DNA of 64,000 nucleotides, from assembly GCF_037126465.1 (NCBI RefSeq), contig NC_088201.1, positions 20,444,550-20,508,549 of the forward strand, written 5' to 3'. A model generated the notes under the pieces. The model was not told where the DNA came from. It saw only the letters and a program-made list of their open reading frames with translations, and searched no databases. The stretch comes from Ornithodoros turicata (taxonomy: Eukaryota > Arthropoda > Arachnida > Ixodida > Argasidae). A program made the translations under genes and the position numbers. Positions 51,206 to 60,027 of this stretch are shown here, piece after piece (the first letter of the stretch is position 1; each line of letters opens with the position of its first letter).

Positions 51206-51714
51206 GACATAAGTAAGAAAGCACCAACACGGCTTTACGACAACGCATGGCGCGAAGGCAGCAAACGATAAAAGTGACAACAAAGCAGCGACAAAGATAA
51301 CTTTCCAGAATGCAGACGCAGCATTGCGATTTTCTCTATTTTCAAAGTGCCGTCCGTTGACAATACAAAAATCCATCTGCTGTAACCTAACATTTTATTA
51401 ATATGCGCGTTGTGCCACAAATGCGCGTTGCTTAGAACTCAGTAACCTGCCTCATACTCTAACGACCTTCGTTTTGTGGTTGTACCAATATAGCAGCTGT
51501 CGATGAACCAATCAATGTCAATCCGTGTTACAGGTCACTTCTTTTTATTTATTTATTTAGTTTTTTTTTTTCCTATTCAAAGAAGTACCTGTGAGGTACC
51601 GCGTTAGCATCTAGGTTTGACACAGGCTACAGTTCAGCTGTTCACTGTTCAGCTACACCTGCGTTCTTTGCGCTGGCATTGGAACCACAACCACTGTCCC
51701 ACACTTTCCTATGT
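51206..51714. other. no recognisable gene
   Basis: About 500 bp, T-rich at 51,540-51,573, no motifs. Confidence 0.35.
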
Positions 51715-51945
51715 CTGTGGATGTAATGGCGCAATGGACGTAACAGCTCGTTGTGTACGGTTTTCCGTTGGATGTAATGGCTCGTTATATGTAATGACTT
51801 ATGGATGTATCGGCCAGAAATGGACGTAAAGTCTCGTTGGATGTAACGGTCGTTTGTATGTAACAGCAGGGTGGATGTAACAACTCGTTTTTGGATGTAA
51901 GAGCACGATGGACATAACGGCGCGTTGGATGTAGTGGCACGGAAT
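51715..51945 (+). repeat. 17-18-bp minisatellite, second array
   Basis: Diverged tandem units of GTTGGATGTAACGG.TC (for example TGGATGTAATGGCGC, TGGACGTAACAGCTCG, TGGATGTAACAACTCG), all in one orientation. Same repeat as at 50.6 kb, about 1 kb away. Confidence 0.75.
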
Positions 51946-51996
51946 CCGAGAGAGAATATAGGCGCAACTACTAATCATAGAATACACGGAAGATAT

Positions 51997-52283
51997 ATAT
52001 ATTCAAACAAACAAACAACAGAAACCGGAACACAAACAGACCCTGTCTGTGTACGCCAAAGTTCCAGGACTGTAGCCATTTGTAATAACAGAAACATGTT
52101 GACACGCGAGATTGTTGAGGCCTACCAAATTGATAGACTTGGTGAAGATTGCGTCAGTACGCTGTCTATCGCTCTCAAGAAAAAAAAGAAAAGATCCATT
52201 CCTGACACAATCGCTGCGCTGCCTAGTGCCTTGACAGGTTTATTCCCTGTTCCGGTTTCTGTTTGTTTGTTCGTTTGTTTGTG
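51997..52283. repeat. inverted repeat with AAACAGAAACCGGAACA arms
   Basis: ACAAACAACAGAAACCGGAA (about 52,008-52,027) pairs with TTCCGGTTTCTGTTTGTTTG (about 52,251-52,270), with AAC-rich flanks on both sides. It may bound a small MITE of about 290 bp. No target duplication is evident. Confidence 0.55.
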
Positions 52284-52389
52284 TCTTCCCCGTATTTATT
52301 AAAGCATTGGTATAGTTGCACCTGTCCTATATATGTTCTTTCTGGTGCTCCCGTCATTACCCCGCCCACGTTATCGGTTATACCATAGT

Positions 52390-52640
52390 ATATTCTACAT
52401 TTACTCGTAGCTCGTATTGACAAACGGCCGTTCAGCCTCGCGAAGATTCTCGGACCGTGGTCGAACGCTGCCCACCAGATGAAAGGCCTTCGTCTTCTTG
52501 CGGAGTTCTTGCGCTCCACCGGTCTGGTGACGGATATCTGAAAGTGCTCCCCCAATCATCATCCCCTCATCCGTTCTCAATGAGCAATAGGGCAGTGAAT
52601 CGCCCACCTCATCATCATCCAATGTATGTGTGTGTGTGTT
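52390..52640 (+). mobile_element. LINE 3' end, same subfamily as 5.85-6.4 kb
   Basis: Encodes the last residues of ORF2 (FSLAKILGPWSNAAHQ...LRLLAEFLRSTGLVTDI, stop at about 52,540). The UTR ends CACCTCATCATCATCCAATG and a TG run, matching 6,160-6,415. Confidence 0.7.
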
Positions 52641-52799
52641 ACTCGTCGCTATGATCCATGATAAACTAAAAGAATAAAAAGTAAAAAATGCACGGCTGGA
52701 CGAATGATTTTCTTGTACTACTTGGTTAGAACTCGTTTAGTGTATATAGTGTGGAGCGGAGTGTGTGTCGATGTTTAATAAATTTTCCCATAACCACAA

Positions 52800-52957
52800 T
52801 TAAGAATCCTACGCCCTTCCTTTCCTTCTTTTTCTTTCTTCTTTTCCGTTTTTTTTTTTAACTATTTTTCTTTGGAATAGCAAGCCGCCTCTTTGCCTGG
52901 TTGGCCTTTCCTTTTCCGTTTTTTTTTTTTTTTTCATAAACATATACCCCCCCGTAC
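52800..52957 (+). mobile_element. LINE 3' tail, poly(C)-ended family
   Basis: Only the 3' UTR is present: GGAATAGCAAGCCGCC...GGTTGGCCTTTCC, a T-run, CATAAACATATA and a C-run. Fifth member of the family in this window. Confidence 0.7.
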
Positions 52958-53011
52958 ACCCTTCGGTGGGTGAAGTGCAATGATAACGTATCAAAACAAG
53001 AATGGAATAAG

Positions 53012-53259
53012 CAGAGCCGTAGCGACGGGGGTGAGAGGGCCAGCCGCCGCGGGCGCCCTCTCCAGAGAGGGCGCCGAACGGCAGGCCCCTGAAGGTTGGT
53101 TGGACAGGATAAACGCAGAAAATTGGAATCTACGACCTATGCAGTGCAAATGAGTGTTTTCATTGCTTTGCTTACATGGCTTCTGACGGCAGTGGGAGAG
53201 GGGGGGGGCGCTTCTGATTTAACCTGCCCTGGGCGCAAACTTGCCTCGCTACGGCTCTG
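53012..53259. mobile_element. 248-bp hAT-like MITE
   Basis: Ends CAGAGCCGTAGCGACGGGGG and the complement CAGAGCCGTAGCGAGGCAAG. 8-bp duplications GGAATAAG (53,004-53,011) and GGAACAAG (53,260-53,267) differ at one base. Contains a palindromic GCGCCCTCTCCAGAGAGGGC at about 53,060. Non-coding. Confidence 0.85.
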
Positions 53260-53267
53260 GGAACAAG

Positions 53268-53957
53268 ATACTTACCAAGATGTTCAAGTTTTGCAGGCAT
53301 AAGCTAACTTCCTTCAAGTACTTCGATGCTCTTTCAGGCAGCGAAGAATTCCTTTAGCGATTAACTGGAACCTTTGCAGCGGCTGAATATTCAAGATAGC
53401 GCTCGGGAGCAACACTCCACTGAGTTTTCAGATAGAGAGACTGCTCTCATAATGACAGGGAACTCACACATTCCCGGAGAGCGCGCCGTCCTCCAACGTA
53501 TCTCTCACGTGTCACGTTTTCGCCCCCCCCCCCCCCGCCCACCTCGTGATATACAGCCATTGACTCAAGACAAGACCGGAATGACATAACCCTCGCCAGT
53601 CTGTCGTTGACATTAAGAGTGATCGGTCACGTCACTCAGCCGAGGCGCCAGAATACCGACGGGGACGAAAGATTTGCTCTGCTAGTATGAAGCGCATAGT
53701 AGTGGCAGCTGCACTTCTTTTTTGCACTCGAGGTAAAGAGCAAATTGAAATATTTTTGCAACGTCACAAGCAGTCACGCCTCGGGGAGTGAAGCTATCGC
53801 GCCCAGGCCCCGTCATCGTTACTTTTCGGCGAACGTTATGCTCTTTTTGGACAGAACGCTGTCGCTTGTATCCTTCTCTGCAGCGGGTGAGTTGTTTATT
53901 TTTCTGGGTTCCGGTGTTGCAACGGTGTGTGTAAAAGGACTAAAAAATGAGAAATAA
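53268..53957. other. no recognisable gene
   Basis: About 690 bp with a C-run (53,523-53,538) and short motif-free frames. Confidence 0.35.
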
Positions 53958-53959
53958 TA

Positions 53960-54115
53960 GCCAGTTTTAGTGAATCGTTTTCTCTCAAACGGTTCGCGAA
54001 CGGTTTTGCCACGAACCAATCAGATGATTACGTTCTGAGTCACTTCCCCTCCTCATTGGCCATCCGTGAAACCGTTCGCGAACCGTTTGAGGAAAATCAA
54101 TTCACTAAAACTCGC
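53960..54115. mobile_element. 156-bp TA-flanked MITE with CGGTTCGCGAAC arms
   Basis: TA at 53,958-53,959 and 54,116-54,117. The ends GCCAGTTTTAGTGAATCG and the complement GCGAGTTTTAGTGAATTG are followed in both arms by CTCAAACGGTTCGCGAACGG (about 46 bp of inverted repeat). Each arm also contains the self-palindrome GTTCGCGAAC. Confidence 0.85.
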
Positions 54116-54433
54116 TAATTACCGTATTTGGAACACTGGAGGCATTCGGTACTGGGATCCTTAATTCAATGTACGGAGTTTACCTGGGGCAATGAAGACA
54201 GAAAATACAGTGCAGTCGGGTGGTGTATATAGTGAATGACATAATGAACGCAAGCAGCGAAGCACTCCGGAATTAATCTTGTTCCCCATTTCTTTTCTTT
54301 ATCATATCACCGCCACTATCTTAACATTGATAAAGACGAGCTTGCAGGCAAAGCCTGTACCTCATCACGTGAAATACAAATAACCATTTTTAACAAAGTT
54401 AAACGGGTCGAGATAGCGCTGCAGCCGAAACAG

Positions 54434-54586
54434 CCCAAGCAGCAAAATGTACTGAAAGTCGAGTGCGATAGGGGTGGACGGTATGTGTCTTATCAATGTT
54501 CTTGAGTACCACGAGTCTGTTCAAGGTCTTCCACCTACTCGTCCACCCCTATTGCGCTCGACTTTCAGTACATTGTGCTGCTTGGG
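54434..54586. mobile_element. MITE with CCCAAGCAGCA ends (partner of 36,285)
   Basis: Arms CCCAAGCAGCAAAATGTACT and the complement CCCAAGCAGCACAATGTACT, with AAGTCGAGTGC.ATAGGGGT inside. Same family as 36,285-36,431, opposite orientation of the unique centre. Confidence 0.85.
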
Positions 54587-54604
54587 AGGCGTTACAGCGG
54601 ATTG

Positions 54605-54806
54605 ATTTTATTCCGTGTTAGCGCCGCGAAGCAACTGTGACTATGAGCGGCGTAGAGACGTGGACAGATGGAGAGGGAACAGCAGGAAGGAGTGGGGGAG
54701 GGGGGGGTTAGTATGCGTCCGGCGCCGATTTCAGGGGGACTGTGCCAGCACGACCTTGGTTACCACCAACAAGCAGATGCTTCTAGCCACTCAGCCATAC
54801 CGCTGG
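54605..54806 (-). mobile_element. SINE with Leu-tRNA-like box A
   Basis: The family body (GTTAGCGCCGCGAAGCAACT, GACAGATGGAGAG, CGCCGATTTCAGGGGG) joins a different head. On the minus strand it has GGTATGGCTGAGTGGCTAGA (plus 54,783-54,802), a box A typical of tRNA-Leu/Ser types. A box B equivalent is weak. Probably a chimeric or diverged SINE. Confidence 0.6.
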
Positions 54807-54867
54807 TGAATTGTTTATTAAGCAAGTAGTTGGAGGATAAAAGCAAGTCAGAAAAAAAAAAAAAAAT

Positions 54868-54907
54868 ACACGGGACAAAAAGACGGATCCGTCTTTTCGT
54901 CCCGTGT
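54868..54907. repeat. 40-bp near-perfect palindrome
   Basis: Arms of 20 nt meet at GGATCC with no spacer (ACACGGGACAAAAAGACGGA and its complement, one mismatch). Preceded by an A-run. ACGGGACAAAAAGACGG may be an element end duplicated in inverted form. Confidence 0.85.
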
Positions 54908-55184
54908 CTTTAGCGCTTTTAACAACCAATTTTGTACCAACATGCCCGCGTTCAGAGTTTATCAAGCGTGTAGTATTGGTTCCTACAACGCTCCCTTAAT
55001 GAGGCTCCGTGAACTAATTGCCTAATTGTTCATGCGTTCCGTAGGTGTCTTACGTAATCCGCGCTGAAATTCGCAGGTCTTGAATGAACACAACGAGAAA
55101 CCTTACATTTACATTATCTCTATTACATTGAAAAGATGGCTAAGAAGCTAAGCAAGCGAGCTGGTGAAGTTGATGCATAATGTC

Positions 55185-55288
55185 AAACCCCGAGATTGGG
55201 GAACACGAAGGGACAGACACAACACGAAGTCTCAGTCACGAGACTTCGTGTTGTGTCTGTCCCTTCGTGTTCCCTAGTCTCGGGGTTT
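55185..55288. repeat. hairpin with two 49-nt arms and a 6-nt loop
   Basis: The left arm (AAACCCCGAGATTGGGGAAC...) pairs with the right arm (...GTTCCCTAGTCTCGGGGTTT) across the loop AGTCAC (55,234-55,239). There are only about two mismatches, near the outer third. The arms contain ACACGAAGGGACAGACACAA. It is immediately upstream of an RT remnant on the plus strand. Confidence 0.9.
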
Positions 55289-55289
55289 T

Positions 55290-55900
55290 ACATAATTCAT
55301 GTATTACCTTATTTTGCGAAGGTCTTTGAAAAAAGTGTTTTCAAGCAACTTTCGTCCTATTGTCGATCATCCTTGTCTGACTCGCAGCTCGGTTTCACGG
55401 CTTTAAGGTCTGTTGAAATCAATCGTGTATCCTACATTAACTATCTTAGTTACACATTGAAGATCGCAAACAGGTGGATTCCGTTTATCTTGACCTATCT
55501 GAAGCCTTTGACACCTTAAATCATAGTTTATTAATCGTCAAATTGAGTCATTATGGGTTCTTATCTATAAACTATGTTCTCGTCTTATCTCTCTGGTCGT
55601 CATAATAGTGTATACTACAAAGGTGCATATTCGTATTCTTACTACATGTCATCTGGTGTACCCCAGGGCTCTACACTTGGGCCTCTACTTTTTACACATG
55701 TTTGTAAACGACCTGTCTTCCTGTGTACAGAATTGTCATGTGCTACAGTATGCTGATGGCATTAAGTTATTTCCGATCAATCGGTCTATGGCATTACTGA
55801 ACAAACGTTCACAAAACTATTCTGTTGACATCTTTGCGTCTCGTAAAGTGTTTACTGCTGATATGTTAAAGATCGACTCTTTAGATGTTTTTGTGTAAGT
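55290..55900 (+). mobile_element. CR1-like RT fragment
   Basis: Plus strand, several frames: ISKVFEKSVFKQLSSY-type block (FAKVFEKSVFKQLSSYC), VYLDLSEAFDTLNHSLL (catalytic Asp block, about 55,486-55,536), FSSYLSGRHNSVYYKG, SSGVPQGSTLGPLLF and a catalytic block reading QYADGIKLF (the second Asp changed to Gly). It is inactive for this reason and because of the frameshifts. Confidence 0.8.
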
Positions 55901-56215
55901 TGCTATTTGTTGTGTTGACGTTCGTTTGTTAGTCTTGGTTGTGTGTTACCCTGCGACTTATGTGGTTTACTATTTTTATTATTTCTGTTATTGCTATTAT
56001 TATTATTATTATTGGTGCCTTATTTGTAAGTTGTTTATCTTGTTTGGTGCACCATTTTCAAGACCTCCGTGATTGTTTTTGGGTCACCTTACCAAAAACA
56101 AACATTACCTACCAATCTATCTATCTATTATGCTGATATTTGAGAGGTAGATGTGCACCTTAACTTGTTGCGATTCTTTAAATTGCTGCCGTTTTATTTT
56201 TGTAGAACTTTGCAG
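55901..56215. other. no recognisable gene
   Basis: AT-rich, with a TTA microsatellite (55,987-56,020) and a TCTA microsatellite (56,117-56,130). Confidence 0.4.
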
Positions 56216-56409
56216 GACTTCGCCAACGTATTTTGTCTGATCCGCGTGAATACAAAGGATGTGTACCTGATGCGGCCGGTATCTGTGAGCGCCCATCGGC
56301 AGGCGAAGAGGCAGGCCAGTTTATTGACAGGCCTCTCGAAGAAGTGGGGTGCCTCTTACTGATAAGAACCCTAAAAGCTTTCGGTGAAAAGCGCTGCCGA
56401 TTAGAATGA
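56216..56409 (+). other. possible terminal exon, unknown product
   Basis: A pyrimidine tract and acceptor (TTTTATTTTTGTAG...TTTGCAG) precede an open block of 64 codons ending at TGA 56,407-56,409. Reading: LRQRILSDPREYKGCVPDAA, then GEEAGQFIDRPLEEV and CLLLIRTLKAFGEK. Composition is protein-like and the GC content exceeds that of its surroundings. No upstream exon was identified, no poly(A) signal is close and no family was recognised. Confidence 0.25.
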
Positions 56410-57699
56410 TGTGCCTTCCGTAATACCATTAAGCCTGTATTTCATTTCTCGTTTTCACACAAGCAGAAAATTTAATTATGAAAGAATAGCCTCTACGACC
56501 AGTACTTCCAATCAGCCTGTATGTATTGTAGCCACTGAGATTTTTGCAGAATTTTTGAGATTTTGCAGAATGGTGTTGGATGCCTGCCTTCCAGACTTTT
56601 GACAAGATTCCCTCGATTTAGTTGTAGTCCGTACATGTATTTCAAATCCTGTCACGTCCTGGTAGCAGCGAATGAATGTAAATGCACTGGAAGAGACGAG
56701 GTGCTGCACTATGTAAATACATGTACATACAATAATGTACATGTGAATAGGCAACCTTTACGTGCTCGCAAAGCTGACTGAATGCAAACTCAATCAGTGC
56801 GAAGGCATTTGTGAAATACCTCACATACATCGATAATATAGCATGGCAGGATAACGGCAGAGAACAGCGATTCATTTTTATATGCGAGTATCAAGAGGGA
56901 AGTGCACAACGTGAAGCAAAGGACTTGAATCCTGTCGTACTTGGCGTAAATCATGCTGCCGCATTGAGGGATGGTACTTGTCGACAAGGCGTTGTAAGGG
57001 CAAGTGATGTGATGTGATAAAGAAAAAAAGAAAAAGGGGGGGGGGGGATAAGTGAAATGTATTTCACACGGTTACTTATGGTGATTTTATAGCACCGACA
57101 AATTCAGCTTGCATATGTAAACTTTGAATGGATTAATAACGTGTGAGATGCCCCACTTGGAACTGCCCAGCTTCTCTGCACGGAGATAATCATGAACATT
57201 TCGAACGTTGCTGCTTTGATTGATAACGATGGTGGTAAACTTAATACCTTACCTATGCTGCTTGCAGGACTGTAGGTCAATATCAAGGAGCAGGCCGTTT
57301 CAAAAATTAAATCAGCCAAGTATTTAAAAAGAAACGTAACGACATCTGACATACTTGTTTTACATAGCTGGCGGACTTCTCTGCGTAGCATCGCGTTAGA
57401 AATGGACCCCTAATTCATGAATAGACCGTTCTATTGATCTCTAACATATTATAGAGTTTTAGTGCATCGTACGCTATCGCCTTAGTGCACGCGCGTGTGT
57501 GCGCGCGCGTCCATCTCTCTCTCTCCCCGTGCCTCTCGGTTGTCATCGTGCATATGAAGCTAACTTTCGAATGTTCGGGTCTGAAAACCGTCCAGAAGCA
57601 GAGAGGAAGTTACCTAGTGAAGGTACTGACAAAATGGCGTAGATGCAGGCTAGCTGGTGGGTGGACTCCATCATGTAAAAGCCTGAGTATGGGCTAGTG
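56410..57699. other. no recognisable gene
   Basis: About 1.3 kb. The tract GTGATGTGATGTGATAAAGA plus A/G-runs at 57,004-57,048 matches the ATCACATCAC-type tails elsewhere and may be a retroelement 3' end. A GT/GC microsatellite lies at 57,489-57,511. Frames are motif-free. Confidence 0.35.
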
Positions 57700-58260
57700 A
57701 AGGTAGTACGTAATACGAAAGCTACAGGATAACCCCTGTGCGAATGGCCGAAGACAGGATAGATCGATGTTGGCGAGATTGATGGGAATATTCCACAATA
57801 GTGACGCGGAGCTTTGATGTTGATGCATCTCCGGAGGCGGCGTACAGGGCACCCTAGTAAAAACTCGAAAACGCCGCTTCGCCCAAAACCTTGGGGGAAT
57901 AACAAAGACAACACCGGTGGAGGTAGCAACTTAGCAAGGTTTAGAGACAGGTATCTAAGGCGCCTCCTGCACACCTCGACTGCTCGAGGCAGAGCTCTGC
58001 GCGATCCAATGCAAAGCAGTATGTTCGTAGTCAGCACGGCGGTCGATGACGGATGCGAGGACCTGGGATAGGCGAGTACGAGCTATAATGGGGATATATA
58101 TAGAGGAGCAGGTGAATGTATGGCAAAGAAAGAGCTATTCGAGATAAGTGGTCAGCAACCTCATCATACAAAACGTCCCTTTGGTTCAGGGGCCCAATCC
58201 AGTAGGGTGATTGAGAGCACGGGAAAATAGTTGTTGCGCACCAGTTGATCAATACCACAC
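57700..58260 (-). mobile_element. probable LINE RNase H remnant
   Basis: The minus-strand frame 58,258-58,031 contains YWIGPLNQRDVLYDEVADHL, which can be aligned with the RNase H W.PGH.G..GNE.AD.L motif (His lost). A following 164-codon frame (58,037-57,543) has no motif. Weak evidence. Confidence 0.3.
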
Positions 58261-58299
58261 ACAGAGTTATGGCGAATTCGGGTGGTCATTTCATGGCAA

Positions 58300-58395
58300 C
58301 ACGGCCTAGCGCTCGGAAATTGTTAGGTCGGCGCCCGGCGCTTGGATCACCCTAGGGGCATCGCGGTCGCTCGGCTTCGGGTTCCGTCGTCTGCT
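58300..58395 (-). repeat. dispersed block shared with 22,023-22,185
   Basis: On the minus strand: ATGGGTTAGCAGACGACGGA, CGAGCGACCGCGATGCCCCT and TTCCGAGCGCTAGGCCGTGT, in the same order as at 22.0 kb but with a shorter centre. Confidence 0.65.
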
Positions 58396-59919
58396 AACCC
58401 ATGTGAACTTCGACGTGCAGGCCAATGAGGGCCCTCGCCGCCCTGGCGGTGCGGATGTGACGACACCGGATATAGACGGGCAATCGGCTGCCCAGTCGCT
58501 TCGAGACCCGGCGGAAAAAGTGCTAGTTGACAAATTGCTGGCGCTCGGAACTTCGGAAAGCGCCACGAGAACGCACGAGATTGCTACATTTTGACGACGC
58601 CGTTGCTCAGAATCTGGCGAAAAGATCTGCCAGGAAATGACCACGCGAATTCGTCATAAGGTGACATACGTACACGCAATATCATGACTCCTTAATTGCA
58701 ACGACAGAACCGTCGTTTCCCACGATTCGCCAGTCTGGTGTTCTGTTTGGAAAACTTGCCGTGGTAGCAAAGAAGTACTCAGTGCATTGGCATCACCACC
58801 TGAGGTATCGGCTACTAATATTTATGGCGGACATGGAGCTACGTCCACTGGCATCAAGCCGCAGAGTGAAACAGCCAGCAAAGGAAACAACCAGCCTACC
58901 AAAGCAGAGCGGCCTCGGTAGATCACTTGGTCACGTGTGCGCTTTCTGAACCTAAGGTTACGATGTAATGTATAATGTATAATGTGGGACATTATGTTAC
59001 GAGTTCGAACCCGGCCGAGGAGGTCAGCATCTTGGTTATTGTACAAGCTGGTTAGGCTCGTCGTGCTTGGCGAGGGAGATTTCAGTCTGCCTTAGAACCT
59101 GAACTTTGGCGTAGCTCACGATCATATTTGTCTAGCGACGTACGGCCATAAATCGATTTGGTGTGATTCGACCGGTCCAATTTCGAACGATGCAGCACAA
59201 TACAGTATGATATGTCCCGTATTGCTACACATAATCCGCGTCGGAGGTATAGTAGCTCGGCATTTTTAGCACGAGAAGTAGAGCTATTAGAAGTTAGTGA
59301 AGATGTTGACACGATAAAGCTATCGTATACCTATGCCGGTACCAATGGCAACGTGCGTGACTCAGAATCTTATTCGCTGATTGTGTGCGCTAGATACGGT
59401 TCTCCGAAGATTACGTAACCAAACGAGGTGCAATCTGGTTTGCACGGTAGAGAGTGTAGTTAACGATGTAGTTTAGCAGGTCGAGAGCATAAGCGCACGA
59501 ACGTGAAGAATTTAGCGGGAGGGTATCGCGAAGTTCCCTTGGGGGGCGGGGGGGGGGAGGGGAGGGGAGGGGGTAGAAGTAAATGTAACAGTTTGACTCT
59601 GCATCCCAATAATTCGGAGTGAACACGATATGGCTTGGTGGATCTTTACCGCAGACGATAATCGAATTGACACCGTGAAGACATTTGCTCGTTCACTTCA
59701 ATCTAAGCTGTGTAGGTAATTGCAATGGCGTTGTTGTTTGTTTGTTTGTTTGATATGGGATACGGAAGGTCAGCCTCCCTCGCGGGGCGTTGCCTGGTGT
59801 CCTTTGTGGCTCGGGTGACGGCTACGGAGCGCAAAAACTGCTCAGTCGTCCTGGGGCGAGGAAGGTTGTTCCTGATAAGATGACACAGAGGCATGCAAGC
59901 TGGTGGACGAAATTCATTG
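58396..59919. other. no recognisable gene; one G-rich tract
   Basis: Contains a GC-rich 63-codon plus frame (58,403-58,594) without a domain and a tRNA box B-like GTTCGAACCCGGCC at 59,003 that may be a SINE scrap. A G-rich run lies at 59,539-59,573 (quadruplex potential) and a TTTG microsatellite at 59,732-59,751. Confidence 0.35.
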
Positions 59920-59923
59920 CAGA

Positions 59924-60027
59924 TGAAGCCTGAGCTTGGGCAAACACGCACACACGAAGGGACAAAAGTTTGAGTTGCTTGGTGTTTGTCTTTTGGCCTT
60001 CCGTGTTCGCACAAACTCGGGCTTCAT
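59924..60027. repeat. imperfect hairpin of the ACGAAGGGAC type
   Basis: ATGAAGCCTGAGCTTGGGCA, AACACG, GAAGGGACAAAAG (left) pair with the complement of CTTTTGGCCTTCCGTG, TTCGCACAAACTCGGGCTTC (right). The ACGAAGGGAC motif is shared with the 55.19-kb hairpin, so the two may be ends of related retroelements. Confidence 0.65.

Noticed and set aside
57543..58037. 164-codon minus-strand host gene
   Set aside because: No domain, and it lies downstream of an RNase H-like remnant on the same strand, so a decayed LINE is the simpler reading.
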